Shown here piece by piece: positions 17,235-27,338 of a DNA stretch of 64,000 nucleotides; the first letter of the stretch is position 1; each line of letters begins with the position of its first letter. The translations under genes were made by a program, and so were the position numbers. The notes under the pieces were generated by a model that saw only the letters and a list, made by a program, of their open reading frames with translations, was not told where the DNA came from and made no database searches. The stretch covers positions 1,426,001-1,490,000 of the forward strand of contig OY782667.1 of assembly GCA_963678135.1 (NCBI GenBank), given 5' to 3'. This stretch comes from JAHJKV01 sp963678135. Lineage in GTDB: Bacteria > Desulfobacterota > Desulfovibrionia > Desulfovibrionales > Desulfovibrionaceae.

Positions 17235-18137
17235 ATGGAATATTTTTTTGAATTATTTTTTGGTGGGCTGACCAGAGGTGCTATTTATGCACTTATCGCG
17301 CTTGGCTATACTATGGTTTATGGCATTGTTGAATTGATTAACTTTGCACATGGGGAAATTTATATGATCGGTGCTTTTACCGGTCTTATTGCTGCCGGAA
17401 TTTTTGGTATGCTTGGATTTCCTGTTTTGGCTGTTTTGTGCATTGCCACTCTTTGTGCGGTAATTTGGTCTTCGGCTTATGGCTATACAGTTGAAAAAAT
17501 AGCATATAAACCTTTGCGAGGGGCGCAGCGTCTTTCCCCTCTCATTTCAGCAATAGGTATGTCTATTTTTTTACAAAACTATGTCCTTTTGGCTCAAACT
17601 CCGGATTATATGCCATTCCCTCAGCTAACACCTGAAATTGAATCCTTAAAGCCCTATGCTGGTATTATAACGACTCCTGAAATATTTATTATTGGAGCGA
17701 CTGCGATTTTATGTTTAGGGCTGACTTTTTTCATTAAATACACTCGCTTGGGAAAAGCCATGCGTGCGACGGCTCAAAATCGTAAAATGGCGATGTTGGT
17801 AGGCATTAAGGTTGACCGTGTGATTTCTGCTACCTTTGTTATTGGCTCAGCCTTGGCAGCTGTCGGAGGCGTGCTGATTGCTTCGCATATGGGGCAAATT
17901 AATTATTTTATCGGTTTTATTGCAGGCATAAAAGCGTTTACCGCAGCCGTGCTTGGGGGCATTGGCTCTATTCCTGGTGCAATGCTTGGGGGGCTTGTTC
18001 TTGGGTGGACTGAAGCCTTTTGCACAGGGTATGTGTCTTCGGATTATGAAGACGTTTTTGCTTTTTTACTTTTAGTGCTGATTTTGATCTTTCGACCTTC
18101 AGGAATATTGGGAAAAGATGCAGCGCAAAAGGTGTAA
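17235..18137 (+). CDS. livH: Branched-chain amino acid ABC transporter permease LivH
   Basis: 300 residues from the ATG at 17235 (GGGGAAGA upstream). A polytopic inner-membrane permease with the LivH signature YTMVYGIVELINFAHGEIYM near the N-terminus and AVLGGIGSIPGAMLGGLVLG near the C-terminus (EAA-type loop). It forms the translocation channel with LivM. Gene order and length are normal. Confidence 0.93.
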   Translation: MEYFFELFFGGLTRGAIYALIALGYTMVYGIVELINFAHGEIYMIGAFTGLIAAGIFGMLGFPVLAVLCIATLCAVIWSSAYGYTVEKIAYKPLRGAQRLSPLISAIGMSIFLQNYVLLAQTPDYMPFPQLTPEIESLKPYAGIITTPEIFIIGATAILCLGLTFFIKYTRLGKAMRATAQNRKMAMLVGIKVDRVISATFVIGSALAAVGGVLIASHMGQINYFIGFIAGIKAFTAAVLGGIGSIPGAMLGGLVLGWTEAFCTGYVSSDYEDVFAFLLLVLILIFRPSGILGKDAAQKV

Positions 18138-18161
18138 CCACTTTAATCTATGGCTTAAATT

Positions 18162-19370
18162 ATGAAAAGTATATTTCGTTCACTCCTTGTTAGTTTATGG
18201 TTCATGTTTTTGACCTTTCCGCTTTTGGTCATTAAGGTGAATACAATAGAAAATACAATTCATTGGAGGTGGATGAACCTCTTGTATATTGGAGTGGGAG
18301 CTTTTGTCCTGTCTTTTGTTTGGAAATATTTTTTGGCGCAACGAGCAAAGCGTGCTGGCCGTCCTAGCGGTACATCGTCTTTTGAGTGTTTCACTCGTTT
18401 TACTCAGAACAAGCGTCTTGTTGTTTTGTGTGGCGCGGGTTTGCTGATTGCAATTCTTGCAGCTCCCCAATTCTTTTCATTTTATCAAACAAATATTTTA
18501 GTCAATTTTATGATTTGGATTGTGCTTGGTTTAGGGCTGAACATTGTCATAGGCTTGGCTGGTTTGCTTGATCTTGGCTTTGTGGCTTTTTATGCAGTTG
18601 GAGCGTATTCTTATGGTCTGTTGAACCATTATTTTGCTATTAGTTTTTGGTTAGTTTTACCTATTGGAATGGGGCTTGGGGCTTTATGTGGCATGATTCT
18701 CGGCTACCCGGTATTGCGCCTTCGTGGAGATTATCTTGCTATTGTTACCCTCGGCTTTGGTGAAATTATTCGTTTGGTTCTTGAGAATTGGGGCTCGGTT
18801 ACCATGGGGCCTTCTGGAATTTCTCAAATTGACAGACCAGCATTTTTTACTGATCTCAGTATTATGCAAGCGACAGATTATATGTATTATATAATGCTTG
18901 CTTTGTTATTTTTTACTATTTTTGTGGTAACGAGGTTGAAAAATTCTCGCATTGGCAGGGCATGGCTCGCGCTCAAAGAGGATGAAGTAGCTTGTCAGGC
19001 CATGGGTATAGATAAGCACAAAACAAAACTTACTGCTTTTGCCCTAGGCGCAACTTGGGCAGGGCTTGTTGGGGTTGTTTTTGCAGCGAAAACCACCTTT
19101 ATCAATCCAATGAGTTTTACTTTATGGGAATCGATCATCATCCTGTCTATTGTTGTAGTAGGGGGGATGGGCTCGATTTCAGGTGTTATTCTTGGTGCTT
19201 TAGTCTTAGTCCTTTTGCCGGAATGGCTACGCGATGTTCAGGAATATAGGATGTTGGCTTTTGGTGCACTGATGGTGCTTATTATGGTTTTCAAGCCTGA
19301 AGGTTTGATTCGAGCAAAACGTAAAGTGTATACATATATACCCACAAAGGAGGGGCTGACTGATGTCTAA
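18162..19370 (+). CDS. livM: Branched-chain amino acid ABC transporter permease LivM
   Basis: 402 residues with about ten membrane helices. Two extra N-terminal segments (about 1-100) precede the conserved core, which has LGLNIVIGLAGLLDLGFVAF, GDYLAIVTLGFGEIIRL and GGMGSISGVILGA. It pairs with LivH in the membrane. It overlaps livG by eight bases. No strong ribosome site is seen; translation may couple to livH 24 bases upstream. Confidence 0.92.
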   Translation: MKSIFRSLLVSLWFMFLTFPLLVIKVNTIENTIHWRWMNLLYIGVGAFVLSFVWKYFLAQRAKRAGRPSGTSSFECFTRFTQNKRLVVLCGAGLLIAILAAPQFFSFYQTNILVNFMIWIVLGLGLNIVIGLAGLLDLGFVAFYAVGAYSYGLLNHYFAISFWLVLPIGMGLGALCGMILGYPVLRLRGDYLAIVTLGFGEIIRLVLENWGSVTMGPSGISQIDRPAFFTDLSIMQATDYMYYIMLALLFFTIFVVTRLKNSRIGRAWLALKEDEVACQAMGIDKHKTKLTAFALGATWAGLVGVVFAAKTTFINPMSFTLWESIIILSIVVVGGMGSISGVILGALVLVLLPEWLRDVQEYRMLAFGALMVLIMVFKPEGLIRAKRKVYTYIPTKEGLTDV

Positions 19371-20154
19371 GCCTGTCCTGAATGTACAGAATCTAACAAT
19401 GGACTTTGGCGGAATCCGTGCTCTTAATGAAGTGAATCTTGATGTTTGTGCTGGTGAAATAGTGGCTTTAATTGGCCCGAACGGGGCAGGGAAAACTACT
19501 TTTTTTAATTGTATCACTGGTATCTATACTCCAACGCATGGAGATGTTCTCCTTGCTTCTGGCAATAGAGCAGCAAAGCGTATCAATGGGTATAAACCCA
19601 ATAAAGTCACAGAATTGGGCATGGCTCGTACTTTTCAAAATATTCGGCTTTTTCCTTCCATGACAGTCTTGGAAAATGTTATGATTGGTCGCCATATTCG
19701 TAATCGCTCTTCTATCCTTGGTGCGGTATTGCATACTCGTCATACAAAAGAGCAAGAACGGCAAGTCGTTGAATACAGTTACCAGATGCTACAATTAGTA
19801 GGACTTGCAGACACAGCAAATGAATTGGCTGATAATTTGTCATACGGAGAGCAGCGTCGTTTAGAGATAGCACGGGCCATGGCAACTGAACCTTTTCTTT
19901 TGCTTTTAGATGAACCAGCGGCAGGTATGAATCCGCAAGAAACCTTGCAGCTCGAAGCCTTGATCAATCGTATCCGTCAAAAAAAGGGCATTGCGATTTT
20001 GCTTATTGAACATGATATGAAAATGGTCATGTCTGTTTCAGATCGTGTTTTTGTCATGGAATATGGGCAGCGTATTGCCACGGGAACACCGAGTGAAGTG
20101 AGCCAAAATCCTGATGTTATTAAAGCCTATCTTGGAGAAGATGAAGATGTCTGA
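19363..20154 (+). CDS. livG: Branched-chain amino acid ABC transporter ATPase LivG
   Basis: 263 residues. ABC ATPase with Walker A GPNGAGKTT, the LivG-type long insertion before the signature, signature LSYGEQRRLEIA, Walker B LLLLDEPAAGMNPQE and H-loop LIEHDMKMVM. It powers uptake with LivF. It overlaps livM at its start and livF at its end, giving tight coupling. Confidence 0.93.
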   Translation: MSKPVLNVQNLTMDFGGIRALNEVNLDVCAGEIVALIGPNGAGKTTFFNCITGIYTPTHGDVLLASGNRAAKRINGYKPNKVTELGMARTFQNIRLFPSMTVLENVMIGRHIRNRSSILGAVLHTRHTKEQERQVVEYSYQMLQLVGLADTANELADNLSYGEQRRLEIARAMATEPFLLLLDEPAAGMNPQETLQLEALINRIRQKKGIAILLIEHDMKMVMSVSDRVFVMEYGQRIATGTPSEVSQNPDVIKAYLGEDEDV

Positions 20155-20881
20155 GCCACAGGCCAAAAATATCATGCTTGAACTGCAAAATATTAATACT
20201 TTCTATGGTAATATCCAAGCCTTGCACGATATTTCTATTGAGATTGCTCAAGGTGAAATTATTACCCTTATTGGAGCCAATGGTGCTGGAAAATCAACCA
20301 CTCTTATGTCCATTTGTGGCTTGACCCCACCTCAGGATGGTAAAATTATCTATCAAGGGCAAGATATCACTGGTATGCCCCCTGATGAAATAGTGACCAT
20401 GGGCATTTGCCAAGTGCCAGAAGGCAGGCTCATTTTTCCAGGGCTTACTGTTGTGGAAAACTTGGACATGGGTGCGTTTTTGCGAAGCGATCCAGAAGGC
20501 ATTCGCAAAGATATGGAGTATGTTTTTGATCTCTTTCCTATTTTAGCAGAGCGTAGGCGGCAAGCTGGAGGCACGCTTTCTGGCGGCGAGCAACAAATGC
20601 TGGCGATTGCTCGTGCGCTCATGGCTCGACCACGTTTGTTGTTTTTGGATGAACCTTCTATGGGGCTTGCGCCCATGATTACTCGCCAGATATTTGATAT
20701 TGTCAAAAGGATCAATGAAGAAGAAGGTACGACTGTTTTTTTAGTGGAGCAAAATGCAAATTTGGCTCTTAAGGTGGCGCATCGTGGTTATGTTATGGAA
20801 ACTGGACGTATTACCATGCACGCTGAATGTGGACAATTGCTTGCTGATGAAAGTGTTAAAAAAGCATATTTAGGATTGTAA
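20147..20881 (+). CDS. livF: Branched-chain amino acid ABC transporter ATPase LivF
   Basis: 244 residues from the ATG at 20147, nine bases after GGAG; an ATG six bases earlier is too close to that site. Walker A GANGAGKST, signature LSGGEQQMLAIA, Walker B LLFLDEPSMGLAP and an H-loop replaced by glutamine-preceded LVEQNAN, the usual LivF form. Second ATPase of the transporter. guaB follows 33 bases later without a visible terminator. Confidence 0.93.
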   Translation: MSEPQAKNIMLELQNINTFYGNIQALHDISIEIAQGEIITLIGANGAGKSTTLMSICGLTPPQDGKIIYQGQDITGMPPDEIVTMGICQVPEGRLIFPGLTVVENLDMGAFLRSDPEGIRKDMEYVFDLFPILAERRRQAGGTLSGGEQQMLAIARALMARPRLLFLDEPSMGLAPMITRQIFDIVKRINEEEGTTVFLVEQNANLALKVAHRGYVMETGRITMHAECGQLLADESVKKAYLGL

Positions 20882-20914
20882 GAGAAGAGTATTTAATAAA
20901 AGCAGGAGTGAAGC

Positions 20915-22372
20915 ATGGAAAAGATTACCGGCAAGTCCCTTACCTTTGATGATGTATTATTACTCCCTGCGTATTCAAAAGTTCTCCCTGATCAGGTGAA
21001 TGTTTCAACGCATTTAACTCCTGAGATTTTTTTGAGCATTCCACTTCTTTCGGCAGCAATGGATACGGTTACGGAATCATGGATGGCTATTTCTATGGCT
21101 CGGCAGGGGGGAGTTGGCGTTATTCATAAAAATCTTTCTGTGCGTGAGCAAGCTCAAGAAGTAGATAAAGTCAAAAAGTCTGAATCTGGTATGATTGGCG
21201 ATCCGATTACAGTCCATCCTGATGATTCACTCGGAAAAGTCTTAGATATTATGTCCACATACCGTATTTCTGGTCTCCCTGTGGTCAAGGGTGATCATTT
21301 GGTTGGCATTATTACCAATAGAGATATTCGTTTTGTTTCAGATTTGGAGGTTCTAGTTTCTGAGCTTATGACTAGTCGTAATTTAGTGACGGTTCCGGTT
21401 GGGATCGAACCAGAAGATGCAAAACGAAAATTACATCAACATCGTATTGAAAAGCTCTTGGTTGTTGATGATCAGAATAAGCTCAAAGGTCTTATAACCA
21501 TTAAAGATATAGAAAAAGTAAAGAAATATCCTCATGCCTGTAAGGATGACCGTGGGCGTTTGAGGGTAGGTGCTGCTGTAGGTATTGGCGCAGACTGCGA
21601 AGCTCGTAGCCAAGCCCTACTTGATGCAGGCGCAGATTTCCTTGTTGTGGACTCAGCTCATGGGCATTCACAAAATATTCTTGATGCCGTGCAAATGATT
21701 AAAAAGCAATTTTCCCAAGCACAAGTTATTGCTGGCAATGTGGCAAGCTATGCAGGGGCTAAAGCTTTGTTTGAAGCCGGGGCGGATACGGTTAAAGTGG
21801 GTATTGGTCCAGGTTCCATATGCACTACTCGTATTGTTGCTGGCGTTGGTGTACCACAAATAACAGCCATAATGGAGTGTGCTAAGGCTGCTGCTGAAAT
21901 GGATAAATGTATTGTTGCTGATGGTGGTATTAAGTTTTCAGGGGATGTTGTTAAGGCTCTTGCCGCAGGTGCAGATTCCGTTATGATGGGTTCTCTTTTA
22001 GCCGGTACTGAAGAAAGTCCTGGAGAAACAATTTTGTATCAAGGCCGGACATATAAAACGTATCGGGGCATGGGTTCTATTGATGCCATGAAAAAAGGAA
22101 GCAGTGATCGTTATTTTCAAGAAAAGTCCAAAAAATTAGTGCCGGAAGGCATTGTAGGTAAAGTGCCGTACCGTGGGCCGGTAGAGGAATCCATACATCA
22201 GCTTATTGGTGGCTTACGTTCTGGTATGGGTTATACGGGTTGTTCTACGATTGCTGAGTTACAGGAAAAATCACAGTTCACCCAAATTTCAGTCGCAGGG
22301 CTCAGGGAATCTCATGTCCATGATGTGACGATTACCAAAGAGTCGCCAAACTATCGTATTGACAATAATTAG
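20915..22372 (+). CDS. guaB: IMP dehydrogenase
   Basis: 485 residues. A TIM-barrel dehydrogenase with inserted CBS pair at about 95-205. The catalytic loop is GPGSICTTRIVAGVG, and the flap ends with MGYTGCSTIAEL. It oxidises IMP to XMP with NAD, the first step from IMP to GMP. AGGAGTG precedes the ATG. guaA follows, completing the guanine branch. Confidence 0.96.
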   Translation: MEKITGKSLTFDDVLLLPAYSKVLPDQVNVSTHLTPEIFLSIPLLSAAMDTVTESWMAISMARQGGVGVIHKNLSVREQAQEVDKVKKSESGMIGDPITVHPDDSLGKVLDIMSTYRISGLPVVKGDHLVGIITNRDIRFVSDLEVLVSELMTSRNLVTVPVGIEPEDAKRKLHQHRIEKLLVVDDQNKLKGLITIKDIEKVKKYPHACKDDRGRLRVGAAVGIGADCEARSQALLDAGADFLVVDSAHGHSQNILDAVQMIKKQFSQAQVIAGNVASYAGAKALFEAGADTVKVGIGPGSICTTRIVAGVGVPQITAIMECAKAAAEMDKCIVADGGIKFSGDVVKALAAGADSVMMGSLLAGTEESPGETILYQGRTYKTYRGMGSIDAMKKGSSDRYFQEKSKKLVPEGIVGKVPYRGPVEESIHQLIGGLRSGMGYTGCSTIAELQEKSQFTQISVAGLRESHVHDVTITKESPNYRIDNN

Positions 22373-22444
22373 CCTAAAATAATTTTTTGAATAAACACTG
22401 TTTTTTTTGCTGCGAGGCAAGAGTGAAGCGTGTGGAGGAACACT

Positions 22445-23983
22445 ATGGATACGGTTATTATTTTAGATTTTGGCTCCCAGTTTACGCAGCTTATTGCTCG
22501 GCGTGTTCGCGAGGCAGGGGTATATTCAGAAATCCATCCTTGTACTGTAGAGCCTCAAAAAATACAGGACTTAGAGCCAAAAGCATTGATTCTTTCAGGG
22601 GGTCCATCTTCTGTACTGGAAAGTGATTCCCCAAAACTTGCTCCAGAATTTCTTGAAATGAATGTGCCTATACTTGGAATTTGTTATGGTATGCAGCTCC
22701 TCAGCCATGATTTAGGGGGCAGGGTAGTTGCTAGTTCAGAGCGTGAGTATGGCCGTGCACAGTTTTGTGCTGTGGGCGAATGTCCTTTGTTTGATGGCGT
22801 GCAAGAGCGAGATAATCTTACGGTTTGGATGTCGCATGGTGATCGTGTGCAAGCTCTTCCACAAGGTTTTGAACTGATGGGTAAAACCACTTCCATTCCT
22901 TTTGCAGCCATGGGCAATGCGCAAAAGAAAATTTATGCCTTACAATTCCATCCTGAAGTGGCACATACCACAGATGGAACTCGTATTTTACAGAATTTTT
23001 TATTTAAGGTTGTTGGGCTTACTCCTTCCTGGTCAATGGCTGGTTTTGTGGACTCGGTGATTAAGGATTTGCAAGCGCAAGTCGGGGATTCTAAAGTCGT
23101 TTTAGGGCTTTCTGGGGGCATAGATTCTACAGTCGCTGCTGTATTACTCCATAGAGCAATAGGCCGTAATCTTCACTGTATTTTTGTGGATAATGGCTTG
23201 CTGCGTATGGGAGAAAGGGAAGAAGTAATAGATTTTTTAGAAGAACATTTTGAACTGAACGTAAAAACAGTGGACGCTTCCCGTGAATTTTTAGATAAGC
23301 TGAAAGAGGTCACTGATCCTGAAGAAAAACGTAAAATTATCGGGCATACTTTTATTGATATTTTTGATCGTGAGGCAAAAGCTATCAAAGATGTTCGGTT
23401 TTTGGGGCAGGGTACGCTCTACCCTGACGTTATCGAATCTGAGTCGTTCAAAGGTCCTTCAGCCGTGATTAAAAGCCACCATAATGTTGGTGGATTGCCA
23501 GAAACCATGAACCTAAAATTAGTAGAACCCTTGCGTGAATTGTTTAAGGATGAGGTGCGCCGTGCAGCAAAAGAACTTGGAATGCCAGAGCATATCATCT
23601 GGCGGCATCCTTTCCCTGGGCCAGGACTTGCTATTCGCATTATTGGTGAGATAAGGGAAGAACGCTTAAATATTTTGCGTTTGGCAGATAAAATTGTGCA
23701 AGAAGAATTACGAAGCTCTGGTTGGTATCAAAAAGTGTGGCAGGGATTTGCCGTGCTTCTTCCGCTAAAAACCGTGGGAGTTATGGGAGATGATCGTACC
23801 TATGAGCATGTTATTGCCTTGCGTATAGTGGATTCTGTAGATGCCATGACTGCGGATTGGTCACATTTGCCTGCTGATGTATTGTCTACAATTTCAGGGC
23901 GTATCATCAATGAAGTCAAAGGCGTGAATAGAGTAGTCTTAGACATTTCCTCCAAACCGCCAAGTACGATTGAGTGGGAATAG
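22445..23983 (+). CDS. guaA: GMP synthase (glutamine-hydrolysing)
   Basis: 512 residues from the ATG at 22445 (GGAGGAACACT upstream). Class-I glutamine amidotransferase domain first, with nucleophile Cys in GICYGMQLL and catalytic FHPEV, then the ATP pyrophosphatase P-loop LGLSGGIDSTVAA and the C-terminal dimerisation domain ending in SKPPSTIEWE. It converts XMP to GMP. Complete and of normal length. Confidence 0.96.
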   Translation: MDTVIILDFGSQFTQLIARRVREAGVYSEIHPCTVEPQKIQDLEPKALILSGGPSSVLESDSPKLAPEFLEMNVPILGICYGMQLLSHDLGGRVVASSEREYGRAQFCAVGECPLFDGVQERDNLTVWMSHGDRVQALPQGFELMGKTTSIPFAAMGNAQKKIYALQFHPEVAHTTDGTRILQNFLFKVVGLTPSWSMAGFVDSVIKDLQAQVGDSKVVLGLSGGIDSTVAAVLLHRAIGRNLHCIFVDNGLLRMGEREEVIDFLEEHFELNVKTVDASREFLDKLKEVTDPEEKRKIIGHTFIDIFDREAKAIKDVRFLGQGTLYPDVIESESFKGPSAVIKSHHNVGGLPETMNLKLVEPLRELFKDEVRRAAKELGMPEHIIWRHPFPGPGLAIRIIGEIREERLNILRLADKIVQEELRSSGWYQKVWQGFAVLLPLKTVGVMGDDRTYEHVIALRIVDSVDAMTADWSHLPADVLSTISGRIINEVKGVNRVVLDISSKPPSTIEWE

Positions 23984-24096
23984 GGATTGGACTTAGTATT
24001 TGGTGGCACTATAGTATGCTTGAGCTAGAAAAAGAAGTGCTTTGAAGTGGTGTATACTTTGATAATAAATTGTTTTCTTCTTCAGCTGAGGAAAGT

Positions 24097-27000
24097 ATGT
24101 CAAATATGAATAGAAAAGAATTGATCAAAGAATACTGCCAAGGAGTAAAGCGCGCAGCAAATGAACAAGTAAAAAAAGAAAAGCTTATTACCTTGCTTAC
24201 GCAATTTTTTGCTGAGCATGATGAATTTGAAATCATAAAGCAATTTACAAGCGGTGCTGAGAAGTCTTTAACGGAAATCAAGCGAGAAGGGAAAAAATCA
24301 GAAAGAGGGAGAGCCGATACCCAGTACGGTTCAGTGATTATAGAGTTTGAACATGACTTAAAAAAGACAGGTTCTCATGCAGAAGATCAGCTAAAAGATT
24401 ATCTCTGTGGCAACTGGAATAGTGGGCTTCAAATTAATTTCACTTTAATTGCATCTGATTGTCTTACATGGAAAGTATACGCTCCTGACTATGAAAGCCT
24501 CATTGGGCTGGGTAAATTACAAGCAGAAGAAATAAAACTTGAGTGTGTTCATAAATTTGAGGTGAACTCTAAGAACGCAGATGAGTTTTATTATTTTTTA
24601 GACCGTTTTCTTTTTTTTAGTCAGCCTCTGCCAGCTACTTTGCAAGAGGTTAGGAATGTTTTTGGCCATGGTTCTGATATTTTTCAAACAGCCATGCAAA
24701 AAATGCATGAGCAGTATATTACACTTCACAATAATTCAGATATGCAGACTGCCTACGAGCAGTGGCATAGGTTTTTAAGTATTGCTTATGGACGTTTTGA
24801 TGCCTCAGAGCAAATTTTTCTTACTCAATCTTATTTGAGTATTCTGGCTAAAATGCTGGCATACGAAATTATTACCGGCGACGATTTTATTGATGACAAT
24901 GAGATGAAAGAAATCTTAAATGGTGAGGCATTTAAGAAAAAAGGTATAGAGAATTTTACGGATGAAGATTTTTTTCGCTGGACAGCCCAAGATGCTAATT
25001 TCCACGCCTTAAAGCCTGTTTTTAGAGCAATTACAAAAGGCTTTAGCCGTTTTGATTTTTCAAAGGTTACAGAAGATATTCTAAAAGGCGTGTATCAAGA
25101 ACTTGTGGATGAAGATACTCGCCATGCGCTTGGTGAACATTATACCCCTGATTGGTTGTGTGCATATATAGTAGAAAAATTGCAACCGAGATTGGGACAA
25201 AAAGTTCTTGATCCTTCTTGTGGTAGTGGGTCTTTTCTCAAAGCTACTGCAAATTATCTTGTTGAATCCTATCCAGAGATAACGGCTTCGCAGCTGAATG
25301 ATAGCTTATACGGTATTGATGTTCATCCACTTTCTGTACAAATTGCAAAAGCAACCTTGCTTATTACCTTGGGCAAAAAAATTCAGGCAGAAGCCCAGCC
25401 ACTTGTGCTTAATGTTTTTTTAGCAAACACCTTACTGCTGCCTAAAAAAGGTATACAAGGACATTTGGATGGTAATTACAAACTCAGTATTGATAATAAG
25501 GCAATACAGGTTGATGAATGCATTTTTTCAGATAGACGGCAGTTTTATGATATTATTTTTAATTGCGATGTCTTGGCGCAAGCAGATGTGCCTACAGGAA
25601 TTACAAGAGAGAGAATGCAGATTTCGCCTACCTTTATGAGTAGGTTCAAAACACGCGATGAAAATTTTCTCAATGGTGCTTATGCTTTGTATAAAGCCTT
25701 TTCAAAAGCAAAGATTGAAGGACGTGATGGTATCTGGGCATATATAATCAATAATAGCTATAGCCCATTTTTCCTGCGAGAAGGTTTTGATTTTATCGTG
25801 GGTAATCCTCCGTGGCTAACATTTCGAGATATTGAAAATAGCACATATCAAGAAGAAATCGAACGAATCGCTGAGCAATATAGAATTGATCCACCAAAGC
25901 AAAACCTGAGAACCCAGCTTGAGCTGGCAGCTCTTTTTTTAGCGCATTGCATTAACTATTTTATGAAAAAGGATGGGCAACTCGCTTTTGTAATGCCTCG
26001 CAGTTTTTTTAGCGCAGGGCAGCATAGCAATACAAGAGAAGGGCAAGCTGAAAAAGTCAAAATAACAGAAGCATGGGACTTAAAAGATGTCAGTCCTTTG
26101 TTCAACGTTCCTGCCTGTGCTCTTTTTGCTCAGCATAGTAACAATGGAACTGTAGCCTCAGAAGAATTTTTAGGCAGAGTATATAAGGGTAAACTCCCAA
26201 ATAATAATGCGGATAAGACAATAGCCCAAAAAAAACTCTCTTTTGAACAAGGGAAAATGTATTTATCTCGTATGAACGATTTGACGGCTTGGAGCTTTGG
26301 TAAAAAAATACGTTCAGGTGGAGTTAATCCATATCGAAGTTTATTTAAGCAAGGGGCAACTATCGTTCCACGCAGACTTTTTTTTGTGGACATTACCCAA
26401 GAGCATGACGGTAATTTGCAAAACAGGAGTTTGCGTGTTTGTTCGTCAAAGGCTGTCTTGCGTGAAGCTAAAAAGCCATGGAAAGACATTCACTTAACAG
26501 GCGGTATGCACTCTCGGTTTATGTTTGAAACAGCTCTGGCGAACAATATCGTTCCTTTTAGCTTAAATGGAACGCATATCGTTGCACTCCCGGGCATTAT
26601 TAAAAAAAATAAAATAAAATTATTAGCGCCTGATGAGCTGATGGCAGAAACAGGTGAAATTGAAAGTGCTTCTTGGTTTTCAAAGGTGGAGCGTATTTGG
26701 GAGAAAAGAAAAACCGAACGGAATAAAACAACCAACATCATTGATTATCTGAATTGGATGAATAAACTTGGAGTTCAAGCTCTAAATATTCGGTATATTG
26801 TACTTTATACTGCATCAGGGGCAAACGCTGTTTCAGTAGTCATAGATAGAAAGAAAGCATTGTTTCAATTTCCTTTTATCAATGAGACGATCGCGTATAT
26901 GTATTTCTCTAATAATCGAAAAGAAGCTTATTACCTTTGTGGATTTTTGAATTCAGCTATCCCCAATAAATTAATTAAGCTTTTTCAGGCAAGAGGTTTA

Positions 27001-27270
27001 CAGGGAGAACGGCATATTCATACCAAAATTTTGGAACTTCCATTACCTCAATTTGATAAATCAAACCCTGAGCACATAGCTCTTGCCAAACTTTCAGAGC
27101 GAGCAGCCCAGAAGTCATCACAATATGTTGCCAGTAAAAACTATGATGAACATGGTGGTAATATGACATCTTATGAGCTTGGAAGATTTAGAAATGAAAT
27201 ACGAGAACATATTGCAAAAGAACTCAAAGCAATAGATAATACTGTCGAAAAGATAGTGAACAGAGCTTAA
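24097..27270 (+). CDS. Type IIG-like fused restriction endonuclease / DNA adenine methyltransferase (Eco57I-type)
   Basis: About 1057 residues from the ATG at 24097, which follows GAGGAAAGT; a frame open nine codons further upstream has no better site. The N-terminal part (about 60-130) looks like a PD-(D/E)xK-related nuclease: GRADTQYG, then VIIEFEHDLKK with EFE where ExK is usual, then AEDQLKDYL. The gamma-class methyltransferase has motif I LDPSCGSGSF near 370 and motif IV NPPW near 568. The C-terminal part with an ALNIRYIVLYTASG segment is the likely target-recognition domain. No separate specificity or helicase gene is near, so it should work as a single-gene restriction-modification enzyme. 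It sits between guaA and tatB like an insertion in a housekeeping cluster. Confidence 0.82.
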   Translation: MSNMNRKELIKEYCQGVKRAANEQVKKEKLITLLTQFFAEHDEFEIIKQFTSGAEKSLTEIKREGKKSERGRADTQYGSVIIEFEHDLKKTGSHAEDQLKDYLCGNWNSGLQINFTLIASDCLTWKVYAPDYESLIGLGKLQAEEIKLECVHKFEVNSKNADEFYYFLDRFLFFSQPLPATLQEVRNVFGHGSDIFQTAMQKMHEQYITLHNNSDMQTAYEQWHRFLSIAYGRFDASEQIFLTQSYLSILAKMLAYEIITGDDFIDDNEMKEILNGEAFKKKGIENFTDEDFFRWTAQDANFHALKPVFRAITKGFSRFDFSKVTEDILKGVYQELVDEDTRHALGEHYTPDWLCAYIVEKLQPRLGQKVLDPSCGSGSFLKATANYLVESYPEITASQLNDSLYGIDVHPLSVQIAKATLLITLGKKIQAEAQPLVLNVFLANTLLLPKKGIQGHLDGNYKLSIDNKAIQVDECIFSDRRQFYDIIFNCDVLAQADVPTGITRERMQISPTFMSRFKTRDENFLNGAYALYKAFSKAKIEGRDGIWAYIINNSYSPFFLREGFDFIVGNPPWLTFRDIENSTYQEEIERIAEQYRIDPPKQNLRTQLELAALFLAHCINYFMKKDGQLAFVMPRSFFSAGQHSNTREGQAEKVKITEAWDLKDVSPLFNVPACALFAQHSNNGTVASEEFLGRVYKGKLPNNNADKTIAQKKLSFEQGKMYLSRMNDLTAWSFGKKIRSGGVNPYRSLFKQGATIVPRRLFFVDITQEHDGNLQNRSLRVCSSKAVLREAKKPWKDIHLTGGMHSRFMFETALANNIVPFSLNGTHIVALPGIIKKNKIKLLAPDELMAETGEIESASWFSKVERIWEKRKTERNKTTNIIDYLNWMNKLGVQALNIRYIVLYTASGANAVSVVIDRKKALFQFPFINETIAYMYFSNNRKEAYYLCGFLNSAIPNKLIKLFQARGLQGERHIHTKILELPLPQFDKSNPEHIALAKLSERAAQKSSQYVASKNYDEHGGNMTSYELGRFRNEIREHIAKELKAIDNTVEKIVNRA

Positions 27271-27338
27271 ATAATCAGGTGTCGTTATAGACTCTAAGTA
27301 TATACAATTCAATACAACCGGAAACAAAAGGAACCGCC

